From Leptolyngbya sp. BL0902 (GTDB lineage: Bacteria; Cyanobacteriota; Cyanobacteriia; Phormidesmidales; Phormidesmidaceae), in contig NZ_CP046155.1 of NCBI RefSeq assembly GCF_016403105.1, positions 1,364,001-1,428,000 of the forward strand: 64,000 nt of DNA, in the 5' to 3' direction. This document shows positions 17,119-26,161 of this stretch, piece after piece (position 1 is the first letter of the stretch; every line of letters begins with the position of its first letter). Made by a program: the position numbers and the translations under genes. The notes beneath the pieces are model-generated. The model searched no databases and was not told the origin of the DNA. It worked only from the letters and a program-made list of their open reading frames with translations.

Positions 17119-17697
17119 CTAGGGCTGGTCTTCAGCCGCCTTGAGCGCTAGGGCCGCGAGGGTGAGGCTCAGGCGGGCCTGCTCAATTTCCGAGAGACTC
17201 TGCCAGTGAGATTGCAGCGTGGTGCGTAGGTTGAGATCGAGAATGTCGTTTTGGCCGTCCCGCAGGGAGTAGGCGAGGGGGCGTGCCAGAACCGCCAAGT
17301 CTTCCGCATCCCAGGTGGGTAGCACCGCCTGGGCACAGGCTACTAGCTGATCGAGGTAGGCTTGGCCACTGTGGCGCAGGGCAATGACGGTGGTGGCAAC
17401 GGTGTGCAGCAGGTCGTCGGGCAGGGGATCTTGAATCTGCTCCTTCAGGTTTTGAACAATGGCGGCAGCAGGGGACATCGCGGCCTGAGCCCATTGAGCG
17501 CTGATCTGGGCCGAAAATTGTTGCCAGCCCTCGGTCAAGCTTGATTCCAGGGCGTCGTCTTCCTCCTCTAAGGTAGCAGCGGCAAAGTAGGCTTCGGCCT
17601 GACTGGGCTCCCAAGGGTAGCTAGGGGGAGAACTCAGCAGGGCGGCGAGGAGTTCGGCCTGGGCGGCGAGGTGGGGATCGGGCTGGGTGTATGACAT
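17119..17697 (-). CDS. hypothetical all-helical protein
   Basis: 192 residues from the ATG giving MSYTQPDPH; the longer frame adds 11 unlikely residues. The protein is acidic and rich in Ala, Leu and Gln, with predicted helices throughout and no membrane segment or catalytic motif. Residues about 95-160 (ATTVIALRHSGQAYLDQLVAC, then DAEDLAVLARPLAYSLRDG) look best conserved. I do not recognise the family; the overall composition recalls TorD-like chaperones only loosely. Confidence 0.6.
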   Translation of the reverse strand: MSYTQPDPHLAAQAELLAALLSSPPSYPWEPSQAEAYFAAATLEEEDDALESSLTEGWQQFSAQISAQWAQAAMSPAAAIVQNLKEQIQDPLPDDLLHTVATTVIALRHSGQAYLDQLVACAQAVLPTWDAEDLAVLARPLAYSLRDGQNDILDLNLRTTLQSHWQSLSEIEQARLSLTLAALALKAAEDQP

Positions 17698-17983
17698 AAG
17701 CGAGATCAGGGGTCTACAGGGAAGATGCACAGGATGGTCATGGCTCTTGGGGGAAACTACAGCACCGCCCTAGGGGATTCCGTAGCCGAACGCTGGGGTT
17801 CTTGGAAAATGGCGAGAATTGCTCAAACGGGTGGGCTCAAGAATCCAGCGGGTGCGCCAGGGCGGGCCGGATAGTTGCGGCCAAACAACCGTTTCCCCCG
17901 TACCAGAATGCCTGTCCCTAGCTAGGGCATGGTGCCTATTGATTCTAGGGGCAGAAAGCCTGTTCTCGCTATGATGGGCGATC

Positions 17984-19630
17984 TTAGCCTAGGGGAGCAG
18001 GGCTGGGGTTTCCCTCTAGGGTAAATTCCAGTAGTTGGCCTTCGGGGCTGCCAAACCGCAGGATTGTGCCCAGGGGCAGCGGCACCTCAGATCGGTGCAC
18101 GTGTTGCCAGGTGTGGCCGTCGTAGTAGTAGGAGCCAAATCGGGAGAAATCGCGCAGGTAGTAGGTGGATTGATCGGCTTTGGCCCCTAGCCCAGTCCGG
18201 CAAAAGACTTCGGCATGCTGACCCGAAACCCAGGGCTCGGAAATCACGAGGTCATTATCGGGCAATCGGCCCACCCGCAACAATCCGCCGCCCATCCGCC
18301 ACAGTCGGGTCGGCTGATCGACGCAGCGCATCACAGGGGTCTGAGAACGGGACATCTCTTGCCCTGGGAGTTGGGTGACGGCCAGATCCATCGGTTGCAG
18401 CAGCGTGCCCTCAAACTGCGGATGCTGGTAGAGGACTGGCAGCGTCCAAGCTGGGTGGTTGAACCGATAGACGGTCAGCAGGTGCTGGCGAGCGGTGGCC
18501 ATGGCCTGGGCTACGCTTTGTCGCTGGGCCAACCCCTGGGCCAACACCTGAATAAAACTGAGCGCTTCTTCGTCGGCGATGGAGTCTCGCATAGCCAAAA
18601 CGGCTGGTACGCCGTGGTGCAGCAAGACTTCGGCTAAACTACTGCGCGGAATGACCTGGTTTTGGCGCTGGTCGGGCTGGGCTCCCCAGCAGGTGTTGAA
18701 CACCGCCAAGCGCAGGCGGCAGCGGGCCAACACCTGGGCGAGCTCCATGCCGCTGAGGGCGGTGCCCGCCTGGAGAAACAGCAGCCCCCCATCCGGGGCC
18801 GGAACCCCATGCCCTGCATAGAAAAAGACGTTGAACTGGCCGCGTTCCAGGGTTGTCACCAGGGTTTTGGTGTCGGGTTCCACTAGGGTGCTAACCTGAC
18901 AGGGCACCACCGCTGCCGCTCCCAGCCGCGACGTGCTCTGCTCTAGCAGGTGCTTCAGAACAGCCGCCTCCTGGGACAGTTGCAGGGTCGCCGCCGCCGA
19001 TCCACTGCCCCCTTCCCCCAGCACAAGCAAAATCCGCAGGGATCGATCTAAGGCTATGGGCGGCAGGGCATCCACAGCGCTGGTGGTGCGGCTAAACAGT
19101 AGTTGTGATCCCAAGGACACCGCCGGACGACCGGGCTCAGGCTGCATAATCTCCCAGGGCAGGCTGATCAGCTCTGGAGCCCGAATATCCAACTGAAGGT
19201 GGAGGGGGCAGTCTAGCCCCATGGCCATGCCCAAACTGCGCTCTAGGGTAGATCGCAGCGGCCCATCAAATAACCAGTTCCAAAGACTCACTCCCAAGCC
19301 CTGCATTAGCCGCCCGGTTTGGCCACCCGCCGCTAGGGGTGGCCCCACCTGGTTGAGGAGCATCTCTAGGTTGATCTGGGGGGTAGCCGAAGGCTCGACC
19401 GGAGGTACATAGGCCGAGGGCACATGGGGCACCAGCGGCAACTCGCGCAGGGAGAAAAAGTCCTGCCACCGACCCCACAGTTGGGACATGGCCTCATCCC
19501 AAACCCGGTCGTGGTGGGCATAGCCGTCGGGAAACGGGCTGTGGAGCACCCAGATGGCGTAGTGGTTGGCATCCGTGCTGGTTAGCCGATCAAGGGCAAG
19601 CCGCAGCGTCAACACAGGGGGAGAGGGCAT
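17984..19630 (-). CDS. CHAT-domain caspase-like protein with C-terminal FHA domain
   Basis: 548 residues from the ATG at 19630 (an upstream TTG would add nine). The CHAT peptidase domain covers about 110-405, with the His-Cys dyad in place: His274 in FFYAGHGVP and Cys314 in AVFNTCWGA. The FHA domain (about 440-540) keeps the phosphothreonine-binding residues: GRLPDNDLVIS (Arg455), VSGQHAEV (Ser469, His472) and RFGSYYYDG. CHAT proteins belong to the caspase/separase clan, and FHA binds phospho-Thr. It lies 48 bp downstream of a PP2C gene on the same strand. Both active centres look functional; substrate and trigger are unknown. Confidence 0.88.
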   Translation of the reverse strand: MPSPPVLTLRLALDRLTSTDANHYAIWVLHSPFPDGYAHHDRVWDEAMSQLWGRWQDFFSLRELPLVPHVPSAYVPPVEPSATPQINLEMLLNQVGPPLAAGGQTGRLMQGLGVSLWNWLFDGPLRSTLERSLGMAMGLDCPLHLQLDIRAPELISLPWEIMQPEPGRPAVSLGSQLLFSRTTSAVDALPPIALDRSLRILLVLGEGGSGSAAATLQLSQEAAVLKHLLEQSTSRLGAAAVVPCQVSTLVEPDTKTLVTTLERGQFNVFFYAGHGVPAPDGGLLFLQAGTALSGMELAQVLARCRLRLAVFNTCWGAQPDQRQNQVIPRSSLAEVLLHHGVPAVLAMRDSIADEEALSFIQVLAQGLAQRQSVAQAMATARQHLLTVYRFNHPAWTLPVLYQHPQFEGTLLQPMDLAVTQLPGQEMSRSQTPVMRCVDQPTRLWRMGGGLLRVGRLPDNDLVISEPWVSGQHAEVFCRTGLGAKADQSTYYLRDFSRFGSYYYDGHTWQHVHRSEVPLPLGTILRFGSPEGQLLEFTLEGNPSPAPLG

Positions 19631-19678
19631 AGGGAGGGCAGGGCAGCAACAGGGCAAAATCCCAGGTGGGCAAAGCCC

Positions 19679-22042
19679 CTAGGGTAGAGAACAGAGACCC
19701 CGCTGACTGGGCAAGGTGGGGTTCAAGGGCTGGGCATTGGTCATGAGGGACTGGGCACTTACCCAACCTTGGCGACCGGGCTGAGCCAGGGGGTTCGCCA
19801 AGGCCCCAGGCAACCGGGGGGCAGGCTGCGATCCTGGGGGTAGATTGCCGGGGGGGGCAGCGCTGAGTGCCGGGGGGGCTGGGGCCGCATTAGGGGGGGT
19901 GGCGCACAATTGAAGGTACACCCACTGCCCTTGGCTAGCGATCTGACGCTGATCCACTACCTTTAGAATACTGCCTACCGGAACCGTGGGCAGGGGTTCG
20001 GCCGCGGCGGCAGGAGTTGACCCCAGCCCCAGGGGGTCGGGCTGGGAGGGATCCCAAGCCGCAGAACGCTGCCAAAAGCTACCCACAGCAATGTTCGCTG
20101 TAGCGGGGGGCAAGGGGGCTAGGGCGTCGGCCTGCAACCCCTGGGGCCAGGGCGGTAAAGCTTGCAGGGCCATGGCTTGAGGTCGCCAGCGCAGGTAGGC
20201 CCACCCCGCTACGGCCAGCCCTAGCAGGGTCGGTAGGGCTCCGGCCCAAAAGGCCCACCAAGGCCATCGTCCTGGACGGCTAGGGACCAAGACCTGCTGG
20301 GTGGCGGGTGGGGCCATGGGCTCTGGGGAGGCTGTGGCCCAGCCTGGGGAAGGGGTAGAGGGCTCGTGGCCAGGGCTAGACGCCGTCACCAAAGCAGGGG
20401 CTAGGGCGTGGGCCGGAAGGGCAGGAACCTGACCCCCCTGGGGTAAAAACCGCATTAGCCCCACCGTGACATTATCGTGGCCATTGAGCTGGTTGGCCCA
20501 GTGAATGAGGGTTTGGATGGTGGGGGCCAAGGGCAGCGACTGCCCCACCAAGGGCGCAACGGTATAGGGCCACAGGGCTTCTACCCGGTCGTAGTCACTC
20601 AGGCCGTCGGAGCACAGCAGCAGCACGCAGGGATCGTCGAGTAAGAAGTGCTGCACCGTGGGGTAGAGGTAGGCAGAGTCGTTAATGCCAAGGGCCTGCA
20701 CCAGGGCTCCACCCCCAGCCATGTGGGTCGCTTCCTGGTAGAGGGCATAGCCCAGGCGAGCTTCGCGGGAGGCGACGTCGTCATCTAGGGTGATTTGGTA
20801 GGCTGTCCGAGCGCTGATCCGGTAGGCTCGACTATCGCCTAGGTGAGCCACCGAGACGTAGGGAAAATGCACCAGGGCCAGCACCGCTGTCGTGCCCATC
20901 CGGGCGCGGGCCGAGCGTTGTTCATCGTTGTTGCGGGTGGCAATATCGGTATTCACCTGCACCAGGGCCTGGGTGAGCCAATGGGCGACAGCATTGGGGC
21001 TGAAATCCCCCTGCTGGGTGAAGGATTGTAGACGGTGGGTCAGGGTTTGAATGGCCGTCTGGGAGGCCACACTGCCCTGCTCATGGCCGCCAATGCCGTC
21101 GCACACCAGCAGCAATGGTGGCATGGATTTGCCGACATCTCCGGTACCCAAGAAAACCTGTTTTTGGGCCTGCCTCTGGGGAAAACAGGCGTCCTCATTG
21201 CGGTCTCGCGCAGGGCCTTGGTCGGTATCAGCATCCCACTCCACCGTTACCGTCAGCCCAGTGGCCAGGGTTTGGAGGGCTTGATCCAGTTCAGCGATCA
21301 GGGCAGCGGCGGTCGGAAACTGTCCCTGGCCAAGGGCCGTGGTGAGCCACCCTAAATACTCTCGCAGGGGCGGCTGAGCCTGGGGTACCCACGCCTGCCA
21401 GCGCTGGCCCAAACAAGACAGGGTGGGGGGCTGGCCCTGCGGGTCGGACACCAATCGCGTTACCCGTAGCAGGGCGTGATCCACCCTTAGGGTTTCTGGG
21501 GCCAACAGCGTAGAGGCAACCCCTTCTTCGGCCAAGGCAGGCCAGAGCACCGCCATCTGCCGCAGCCAGTTGATCTGCCGCAGGGGGGTGCCTCCAGCCC
21601 AGGCTTGGCTGATGGTGGGCAGCACCTGCACCTGCATCGGCTCTGTGGCCACCGTAGGTACCGTAAGCGCCAGGGGAGCCGCATCCAGCAATAGCACATC
21701 GACATCTAGGCCACTGGCCGCCTTGTGTAGATAGTCGTAGGGGCGAGGGATGTGCTGAATCAAGCCAGACAGGCGCAGGTAGGGCATGACCTCCGGCGGG
21801 ATCGTCTCTACCGAGGCAATGGGATGCTCTGGCCGCGTATCTAACCACACCGGATGCTTCCAGACTATATAGCGGTCTGCCACCCGCGTGCCGGAGGGTA
21901 GTGCCGATTCTAGGGTTTTCGCTACGCCATCCCCCACCGCCAACAACAATCGATGGGGCAGCGGCGTTTGACAGGTGGGGCAACGACCAACGGGCTGAGC
22001 AACCCCGGCACGACAGGTCGGATTGGTGCAGTAGATCACCAT
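19679..22042 (-). CDS. membrane PP2C phosphatase: zinc ribbon, pseudokinase-like region, PP2C, TM, SH3-like tail
   Basis: 787 residues. Zinc ribbon at 5-26 (Cx4C-x10-CxxC); a kinase-like but motif-less region at about 50-260, with STLLAPETLRVD where the catalytic loop should be; a complete PP2C domain at about 270-540 with RNED, VCDGIGGH, CSDGLSD and GHDN; a Pro-rich linker; one membrane helix around 610-632; and an exported tail containing VGSILKVVDQRQ and GQWVYLQL, SH3-like. It probably dephosphorylates Thr/Ser on proteins at the membrane. Its likely operon partner is the CHAT-FHA gene. Paralogue of the 10045-11898 gene. The pseudokinase call is inference. Confidence 0.85.
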   Translation of the reverse strand: MVIYCTNPTCRAGVAQPVGRCPTCQTPLPHRLLLAVGDGVAKTLESALPSGTRVADRYIVWKHPVWLDTRPEHPIASVETIPPEVMPYLRLSGLIQHIPRPYDYLHKAASGLDVDVLLLDAAPLALTVPTVATEPMQVQVLPTISQAWAGGTPLRQINWLRQMAVLWPALAEEGVASTLLAPETLRVDHALLRVTRLVSDPQGQPPTLSCLGQRWQAWVPQAQPPLREYLGWLTTALGQGQFPTAAALIAELDQALQTLATGLTVTVEWDADTDQGPARDRNEDACFPQRQAQKQVFLGTGDVGKSMPPLLLVCDGIGGHEQGSVASQTAIQTLTHRLQSFTQQGDFSPNAVAHWLTQALVQVNTDIATRNNDEQRSARARMGTTAVLALVHFPYVSVAHLGDSRAYRISARTAYQITLDDDVASREARLGYALYQEATHMAGGGALVQALGINDSAYLYPTVQHFLLDDPCVLLLCSDGLSDYDRVEALWPYTVAPLVGQSLPLAPTIQTLIHWANQLNGHDNVTVGLMRFLPQGGQVPALPAHALAPALVTASSPGHEPSTPSPGWATASPEPMAPPATQQVLVPSRPGRWPWWAFWAGALPTLLGLAVAGWAYLRWRPQAMALQALPPWPQGLQADALAPLPPATANIAVGSFWQRSAAWDPSQPDPLGLGSTPAAAAEPLPTVPVGSILKVVDQRQIASQGQWVYLQLCATPPNAAPAPPALSAAPPGNLPPGSQPAPRLPGALANPLAQPGRQGWVSAQSLMTNAQPLNPTLPSQRGLCSLP

Positions 22043-22156
22043 CCTAAAAGGCTGTAAAACACTGTGTCCATCATATCTGACCTGTCCAGTGGCCCGTGAT
22101 TCCTAGGGGCATCGGGGCGAGAACCTAGGAAGGATGATTGCGGAGGTATGCTGGCC

Positions 22157-22501
22157 CTAGGAGGCGGCGTCTTCGGCGATGACCTGGGGCAGCCCCATGC
22201 TGTAATTGAGGGCGCGGCTCTTGAGGTTGTAGCTAATTTGGCCCGTTTTCAGCAAGTCTTTAATGAAATGCTCTAGATCAGACCCAATGCGGCGCAAATT
22301 GTAGTCCGTCAGGTCATCTCCCTCGGCGGCATCCACCAGGCGATCAAACTCGCCATAGACCGCCTTAACGGCCTCCTCCGACCAGTTGAATTCGTTATCG
22401 GGATCTACATCTAGGGTCAGACGATCTTCGCTGGGCACCAGGGCATTGTTCTCAACAACGGCGGTGTAGATGTGCACATGGCGAGTGGTGGACTTCAGCA
22501 T
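22157..22501 (-). CDS. ndhM: NAD(P)H-quinone oxidoreductase subunit M
   Basis: 114 residues from the ATG giving MLKSTTRHV, the conserved family start (another ATG lies just before it). It is highly conserved: LTLDVDPDNEFNW, YNLRRIGSDLEH and NYSMGLPQV. NdhM belongs to the oxygenic-photosynthesis-specific part of NDH-1, on the cytoplasmic arm that docks ferredoxin, and it supports cyclic electron flow and respiration. It is monocistronic and far from ndhAIGE in this window, as is usual. Confidence 0.95.
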   Translation of the reverse strand: MLKSTTRHVHIYTAVVENNALVPSEDRLTLDVDPDNEFNWSEEAVKAVYGEFDRLVDAAEGDDLTDYNLRRIGSDLEHFIKDLLKTGQISYNLKSRALNYSMGLPQVIAEDAAS

Positions 22502-22625
22502 CATAGTCAGACGGTGCCTCTGGAATGGTGCATGGCTGTACGTATTACAGCCTACCCGATCCACCGCGCCAATCCCATCCATAGCCCCGCGAATCACCCA
22601 TGGATTCCGTTGCTAGGTCTAGCTG

Positions 22626-22671
22626 AGGACTCCCGCTCAGGGCTCCCGATGAAGGCTCCCGATCAGGACTC
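22626..22671. repeat. imperfect 12-14-bp tandem repeat
   Basis: Three and a half units of the form AGG(A/G)CTCCCG(A/C)T lie between the ndhM leader and the SH3 protein gene. They are diverged, and their function is unknown. Confidence 0.6.
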
Positions 22672-22700
22672 TAAGCCAACGGGGCTACAATCCAGCAGGG

Positions 22701-23438
22701 CTATAGGCCGCAGTAATATTCTCCCCACCGCAGCGCCCGGTTGAGGTCGGTATCCACACAGGTGAAGCCCACCACTTGACCGTTGATCAGGCCATAGACA
22801 TCCTGCCAGCCTGAATTATTGGAGGCAAAGCGAACAGCGCTGACGGTTTGGCAGTTTTGAATCAGGCGATTGCCCATCTGGCCCATGAACTGGGGCGAGG
22901 AGAGCACCGTCGTCTGCCCCAGTCCGCCTAGCATCAGGGTCATCTCGTGGGGCCGATCTCGATGGGGTGAGCGGTCGCTGGGGTCGAGGAAGGTCGTATC
23001 CAAGAAACTCTGATTGACGGCGGCAAGGCGAGATCGTTCCGCCGCCAGTTGGCGATGACAGGTTTCGCTGAGGGCAACCGGGCCGCGCACCACAAAGTCG
23101 CTCCGTACCCAGCCCACCGCCCCCGATACCTCAAACCGTAGCCGATGCCACTGGGGGCAGTCTAAGGCCGCACCGCAAGCCTCCATGGCCGACTCCAGAA
23201 TAACCACCCGATCCCCTGCGATCCCATAGTGCTGGGCCACAAAGCGGGTACCGGGGCCAGTGCGGATGTTAATCTGAGACCCCGGTTCAGCGGTCAGCGA
23301 TCCCCGCTCAGGGCTCTGGGTTTGGGCCAAGGATTGACCCTGGGCCACGGCGGGAGCCTGAGCCAACGGCCCCCCCGTGATGCCCAACCCTGCGCCCAGC
23401 CATACCCCTAGGCTCAGCCAAACCCCGTGATTTGCCAT
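22701..23438 (-). CDS. secreted SH3-domain protein
   Basis: 245 residues. An N-terminal signal peptide (about 1-33, ending near AQAPAVAQG) is followed by a bacterial SH3 domain at about 48-112, with INIRTGPGTRF and VGWVRSDFVV. Residues 115-245 form a second region with Cys pairs and no recognised family. Bacterial SH3 domains commonly bind the cell wall, so a periplasmic envelope role is likely. It is a single gene. Confidence 0.8.
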   Translation of the reverse strand: MANHGVWLSLGVWLGAGLGITGGPLAQAPAVAQGQSLAQTQSPERGSLTAEPGSQINIRTGPGTRFVAQHYGIAGDRVVILESAMEACGAALDCPQWHRLRFEVSGAVGWVRSDFVVRGPVALSETCHRQLAAERSRLAAVNQSFLDTTFLDPSDRSPHRDRPHEMTLMLGGLGQTTVLSSPQFMGQMGNRLIQNCQTVSAVRFASNNSGWQDVYGLINGQVVGFTCVDTDLNRALRWGEYYCGL

Positions 23439-23533
23439 GGTTGTTCTGCTCCTTGTCGGGCTTGAGATGCTAGGTCAAGGCAGCACTAACCTAAGGTTGC
23501 CTTGGCCTCAGGGTGAGTCGCTGCTCATCGCGG

Positions 23534-23740
23534 TTAATAGCTATCTTCGCTGGTGGCGGTGTGCAAGGCTAGGTCGTGGTTAGCCTGGTTCAGGCGGTCG
23601 GCGATGGCCTTGCGCCACTTCAAACTCACCTGATCATCGGCCAACATGTCCTGGGCTTCTTCTCGGTAGGTAGCTCCTTGCACCGCATCGACTTCTTCAA
23701 TGTGTTGGAGATGGGACAGAACTTCTCTGGGCGTCGTCAT
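23534..23740 (-). CDS. small conserved soluble protein, unknown function
   Basis: 68 residues, charged and helical (REVLSHLQHIEEVD at the start, LKWRKAIADRLNQANHDLA in the middle). No membrane segment, metal motif or HTH was seen. Codon usage and GC match its neighbours. No named family is recognised. Confidence 0.6.
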   Translation of the reverse strand: MTTPREVLSHLQHIEEVDAVQGATYREEAQDMLADDQVSLKWRKAIADRLNQANHDLALHTATSEDSY

Positions 23741-24158
23741 GGTTCAATCCTTTGATTAGATGATGGCTGGTCTGGGGCAAAGCCTACCCATCGGCAGATC
23801 ACACCCCAGTAAGGGGAATGGGGTAGATAAAGGCCCAATCGCCAACCGCTGGACGTTGGTCATGGTTTTATTGTGGGCCAGAGCCTTCCCCCTCAACCAT
23901 TTCCCTAGGGAACCTTTACGCCCTGAAATGGTTGTTAGCAGTTTGCAGCAGAACTTTGCAATCGCCATCAACCAACCAATGGCCTAGGGCCAAAAATTCG
24001 ATAAATCTGCTAAATATGGTGATCTCAAAGACTGGATTGTAAAAAAGCGTTAACTTTTTCATCCTTTAGCCCCTGCATGATCCTCCCTGGGGGCTCTCTG
24101 GGCAGAGTAGCATTATTAGACTTCAGGTTTCTGTGTTCTCTACTTTAGGTTAGCCTCA
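23741..24158. other. 418-bp intergenic stretch between divergent genes
   Basis: No credible gene. It must hold the promoters for the small protein (minus) and the hemerythrin gene (plus). An AT-rich block at about 24000-24065 is the likely promoter region, but no clean -35/-10 pair could be fixed. Confidence 0.5.
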
Positions 24159-24560
24159 ATGGCAACTTGGAATGAATCTCTCAAGATTGGCGTCCCTCTG
24201 ATTGATGTTCAGCATCAGCAACTCTTTGACCAAATGGATCTCTTGGTCGATTCAATTCGCAACAAAAAAGACTTCAAGCAGATCAAGAATATTCTTCACT
24301 TCCTCAAGATGTACGTTGCCAATCATTTTGGCTATGAAGAGCAATGTATGCATCTCTATAAGTGCCCCATGGCAGGGCAGAATCAACTTGCCCACCTATA
24401 CTTTAATAAACGACTGACAGAAATTGAGGTGCTGGTAGATTCTGCCCAGTCCCTCGACCATGTGGCCGATAAAGTTAGCCAAGAACTCATTCACTGGTTT
24501 GTGAATCATGTTCGCGGTATTGATTCCAACCTTGGCCCCTGCGCCCAGCCTACAGGGTAG
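24159..24560 (+). CDS. bacteriohemerythrin-like protein with one missing iron ligand
   Basis: A 133-residue single-domain hemerythrin. Di-iron ligands by family alignment: His19 (DVQHQQLF), His56 and Glu60 (NHFGYEE), His79, His117 and Asp122 (NHVRGID). The seventh ligand, normally the first His of the HxxxH pair, is Asn75 (QNQLAH). Canonical proteins bind O2 or NO reversibly at the di-iron site. With six of seven ligands the site may be altered, half-occupied or re-purposed for sensing. It ends 2 bp from the convergent rhomboid gene. Confidence 0.88.
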   Translation: MATWNESLKIGVPLIDVQHQQLFDQMDLLVDSIRNKKDFKQIKNILHFLKMYVANHFGYEEQCMHLYKCPMAGQNQLAHLYFNKRLTEIEVLVDSAQSLDHVADKVSQELIHWFVNHVRGIDSNLGPCAQPTG

Positions 24561-24562
24561 GG

Positions 24563-25294
24563 TTATCCCTCTTGGTCGGGTTGCAGGGGAGCCGATTCAT
24601 CCGGTTGGCTGAAGAGGCCAAACAGTGGCCCCAACCCTGCACCAATGGCAAAGCCTCCCGCATGGGCCCAATAGGCAATGCCACCCCCCTCCATACCAAT
24701 CATGGTGGGGGTCTCTAGGCTGTCAAAACCATAGACTGCCTGCTGTAGAAACCACAGTCCTAGATAAAAAATGGCGGGAATTTTCAGCGGCAGGGGCAAT
24801 GGCCCAAAGGGAACGAGGGTGAGAATGCGCACCCCTGGAAACCGAAAAATATAGGCTCCCATCACCCCAGCAATGGCTCCACTCGCGCCCAGGGAGGGAA
24901 TGGTCGATTCCATGGCAAAGCCCCACTGAACAAGGTTAGCCAAGATGCCACAGGTGAGGTAGAACAGCACAAATCGGAAAGACCCCATTTGGTCTTCTAC
25001 ATTGTTGCCAAAAATCCATAGATAGAGCATATTCCCCAGCAGATGCAGCAGCCCACCATGGAGAAATTGACTGGTGATTAAGGTCATCCACTCCAGGGTA
25101 TTAGGTATGGAAACTGCCGTCGATAGACTATTAGAAAAAGCCTGAGGAATCACTGCCCAGGTTTGAAAAAATGCGTTCAAATCCCCAGGCGATAGGCTTA
25201 GTTCGTAGAGGAAAATCGACATATTGAGGACAATTAGCCCGTAGGTCATGTAGGGCGTGCGTTGGCCAGGATTGTAATCTTTGAGGGGAACCAC
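24563..25294 (-). CDS. rhomboid-family intramembrane serine protease
   Basis: 243 residues with six to seven transmembrane helices. Catalytic motifs: GASGAIAG (nucleophile Ser, about residue 140) and a His in AYWAHAGGF near the C-terminus. The L1-loop Trp-Arg region and GNMLYLWIFGNNVED match the cyanobacterial rhomboid subfamily. It cleaves membrane proteins within the bilayer; substrates are unknown. It converges on the hemerythrin gene, and cobS lies upstream on the same strand 66 bp away. Confidence 0.92.
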   Translation of the reverse strand: MVPLKDYNPGQRTPYMTYGLIVLNMSIFLYELSLSPGDLNAFFQTWAVIPQAFSNSLSTAVSIPNTLEWMTLITSQFLHGGLLHLLGNMLYLWIFGNNVEDQMGSFRFVLFYLTCGILANLVQWGFAMESTIPSLGASGAIAGVMGAYIFRFPGVRILTLVPFGPLPLPLKIPAIFYLGLWFLQQAVYGFDSLETPTMIGMEGGGIAYWAHAGGFAIGAGLGPLFGLFSQPDESAPLQPDQEG

Positions 25295-25360
25295 CGTGCT
25301 TCTCCTAGGGCTGAGACGTTTGTTATAGGGTAGACGGTTTCTCTGGATGAATTTGCTGCC

Positions 25361-26161
25361 TTACCTCAGCCAATGGGCCAGCATCGCTGCCCAGCAAAGA
25401 ACTAACACCTCCGTCCACTCCACGGTGGCCCCGTAGGTGTCTCCGGTGTGCCCCCCCAAACGGCGCTGAAACCAAGCTCCTACCAACAGCGCCAAAACCA
25501 GTGCCCCCGCTCCTGTCCCCAACGCCAAAAAACGCTGATTGGGCCAGATCCAGATCCACGTCATCACCGCTAATCCGCTGGCCAACACCCCTTCCAGCAC
25601 CCCCCAGGGTAGCCGCAGGTGGGGTTTGTGGAATGCTCCTTTGCCCGTCGCCTTGAGGTAGGGATAGCGGGCGATAGCCACCACCTGCCCCCATCGCCCC
25701 CCTAGGGCCGCCAGCACAAGGCTCCCCGGTCGCCCCAGCGCCAACTCGGCCAGGGCCAGGGTCTTCAGCCCCAGGATGGCTATCGCAACCATCACCCCAA
25801 AGGCTCCACTGTGGCTATCGGCCATCACCGCTAGCCGTCGATCTGGATCCTGCACCGCTAGGCCATCGGCGGTATCCATGGCCCCATCTAGGTGCAAGCC
25901 CCCCGTCAGCCAGAGCCACAGCCCCACCACCAGGGCACTGCGGAACAATGTCGTTAGCCCCAGCGTCTCTAATGTCCAGTCTACGCTCGACAAGCCTAGG
26001 CCCAACCCCAGACCCACCCACGGAGCCAAGGCCGCAATGCCCTCAAACTGCGGCACCCACCATCGAGGCAGCGGCAGGATGGTATAAAACAGCAGGGCAC
26101 CCCCCAACTGCGCCCACCAGCGGGCCAAGGGAGCCAAAACCTCGATCCATCGTGGACTCAC
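25361..26161 (-). CDS. cobS: adenosylcobinamide-GDP ribazoletransferase (cobalamin synthase)
   Basis: A 266-residue membrane protein that joins adenosylcobinamide-GDP and alpha-ribazole in the last steps of (pseudo)cobalamin synthesis. The family motif is clear: GGLHLDGAMDTADGLA with a following DSHSGAFGVM, the acidic metal site and phosphate loop. About seven hydrophobic helices. The start is a GTG. No other cob genes are adjacent. Together with the B12 riboswitch at 43.2 kb it shows that the organism makes cobamides. Confidence 0.93.
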   Translation of the reverse strand: MSPRWIEVLAPLARWWAQLGGALLFYTILPLPRWWVPQFEGIAALAPWVGLGLGLGLSSVDWTLETLGLTTLFRSALVVGLWLWLTGGLHLDGAMDTADGLAVQDPDRRLAVMADSHSGAFGVMVAIAILGLKTLALAELALGRPGSLVLAALGGRWGQVVAIARYPYLKATGKGAFHKPHLRLPWGVLEGVLASGLAVMTWIWIWPNQRFLALGTGAGALVLALLVGAWFQRRLGGHTGDTYGATVEWTEVLVLCWAAMLAHWLR

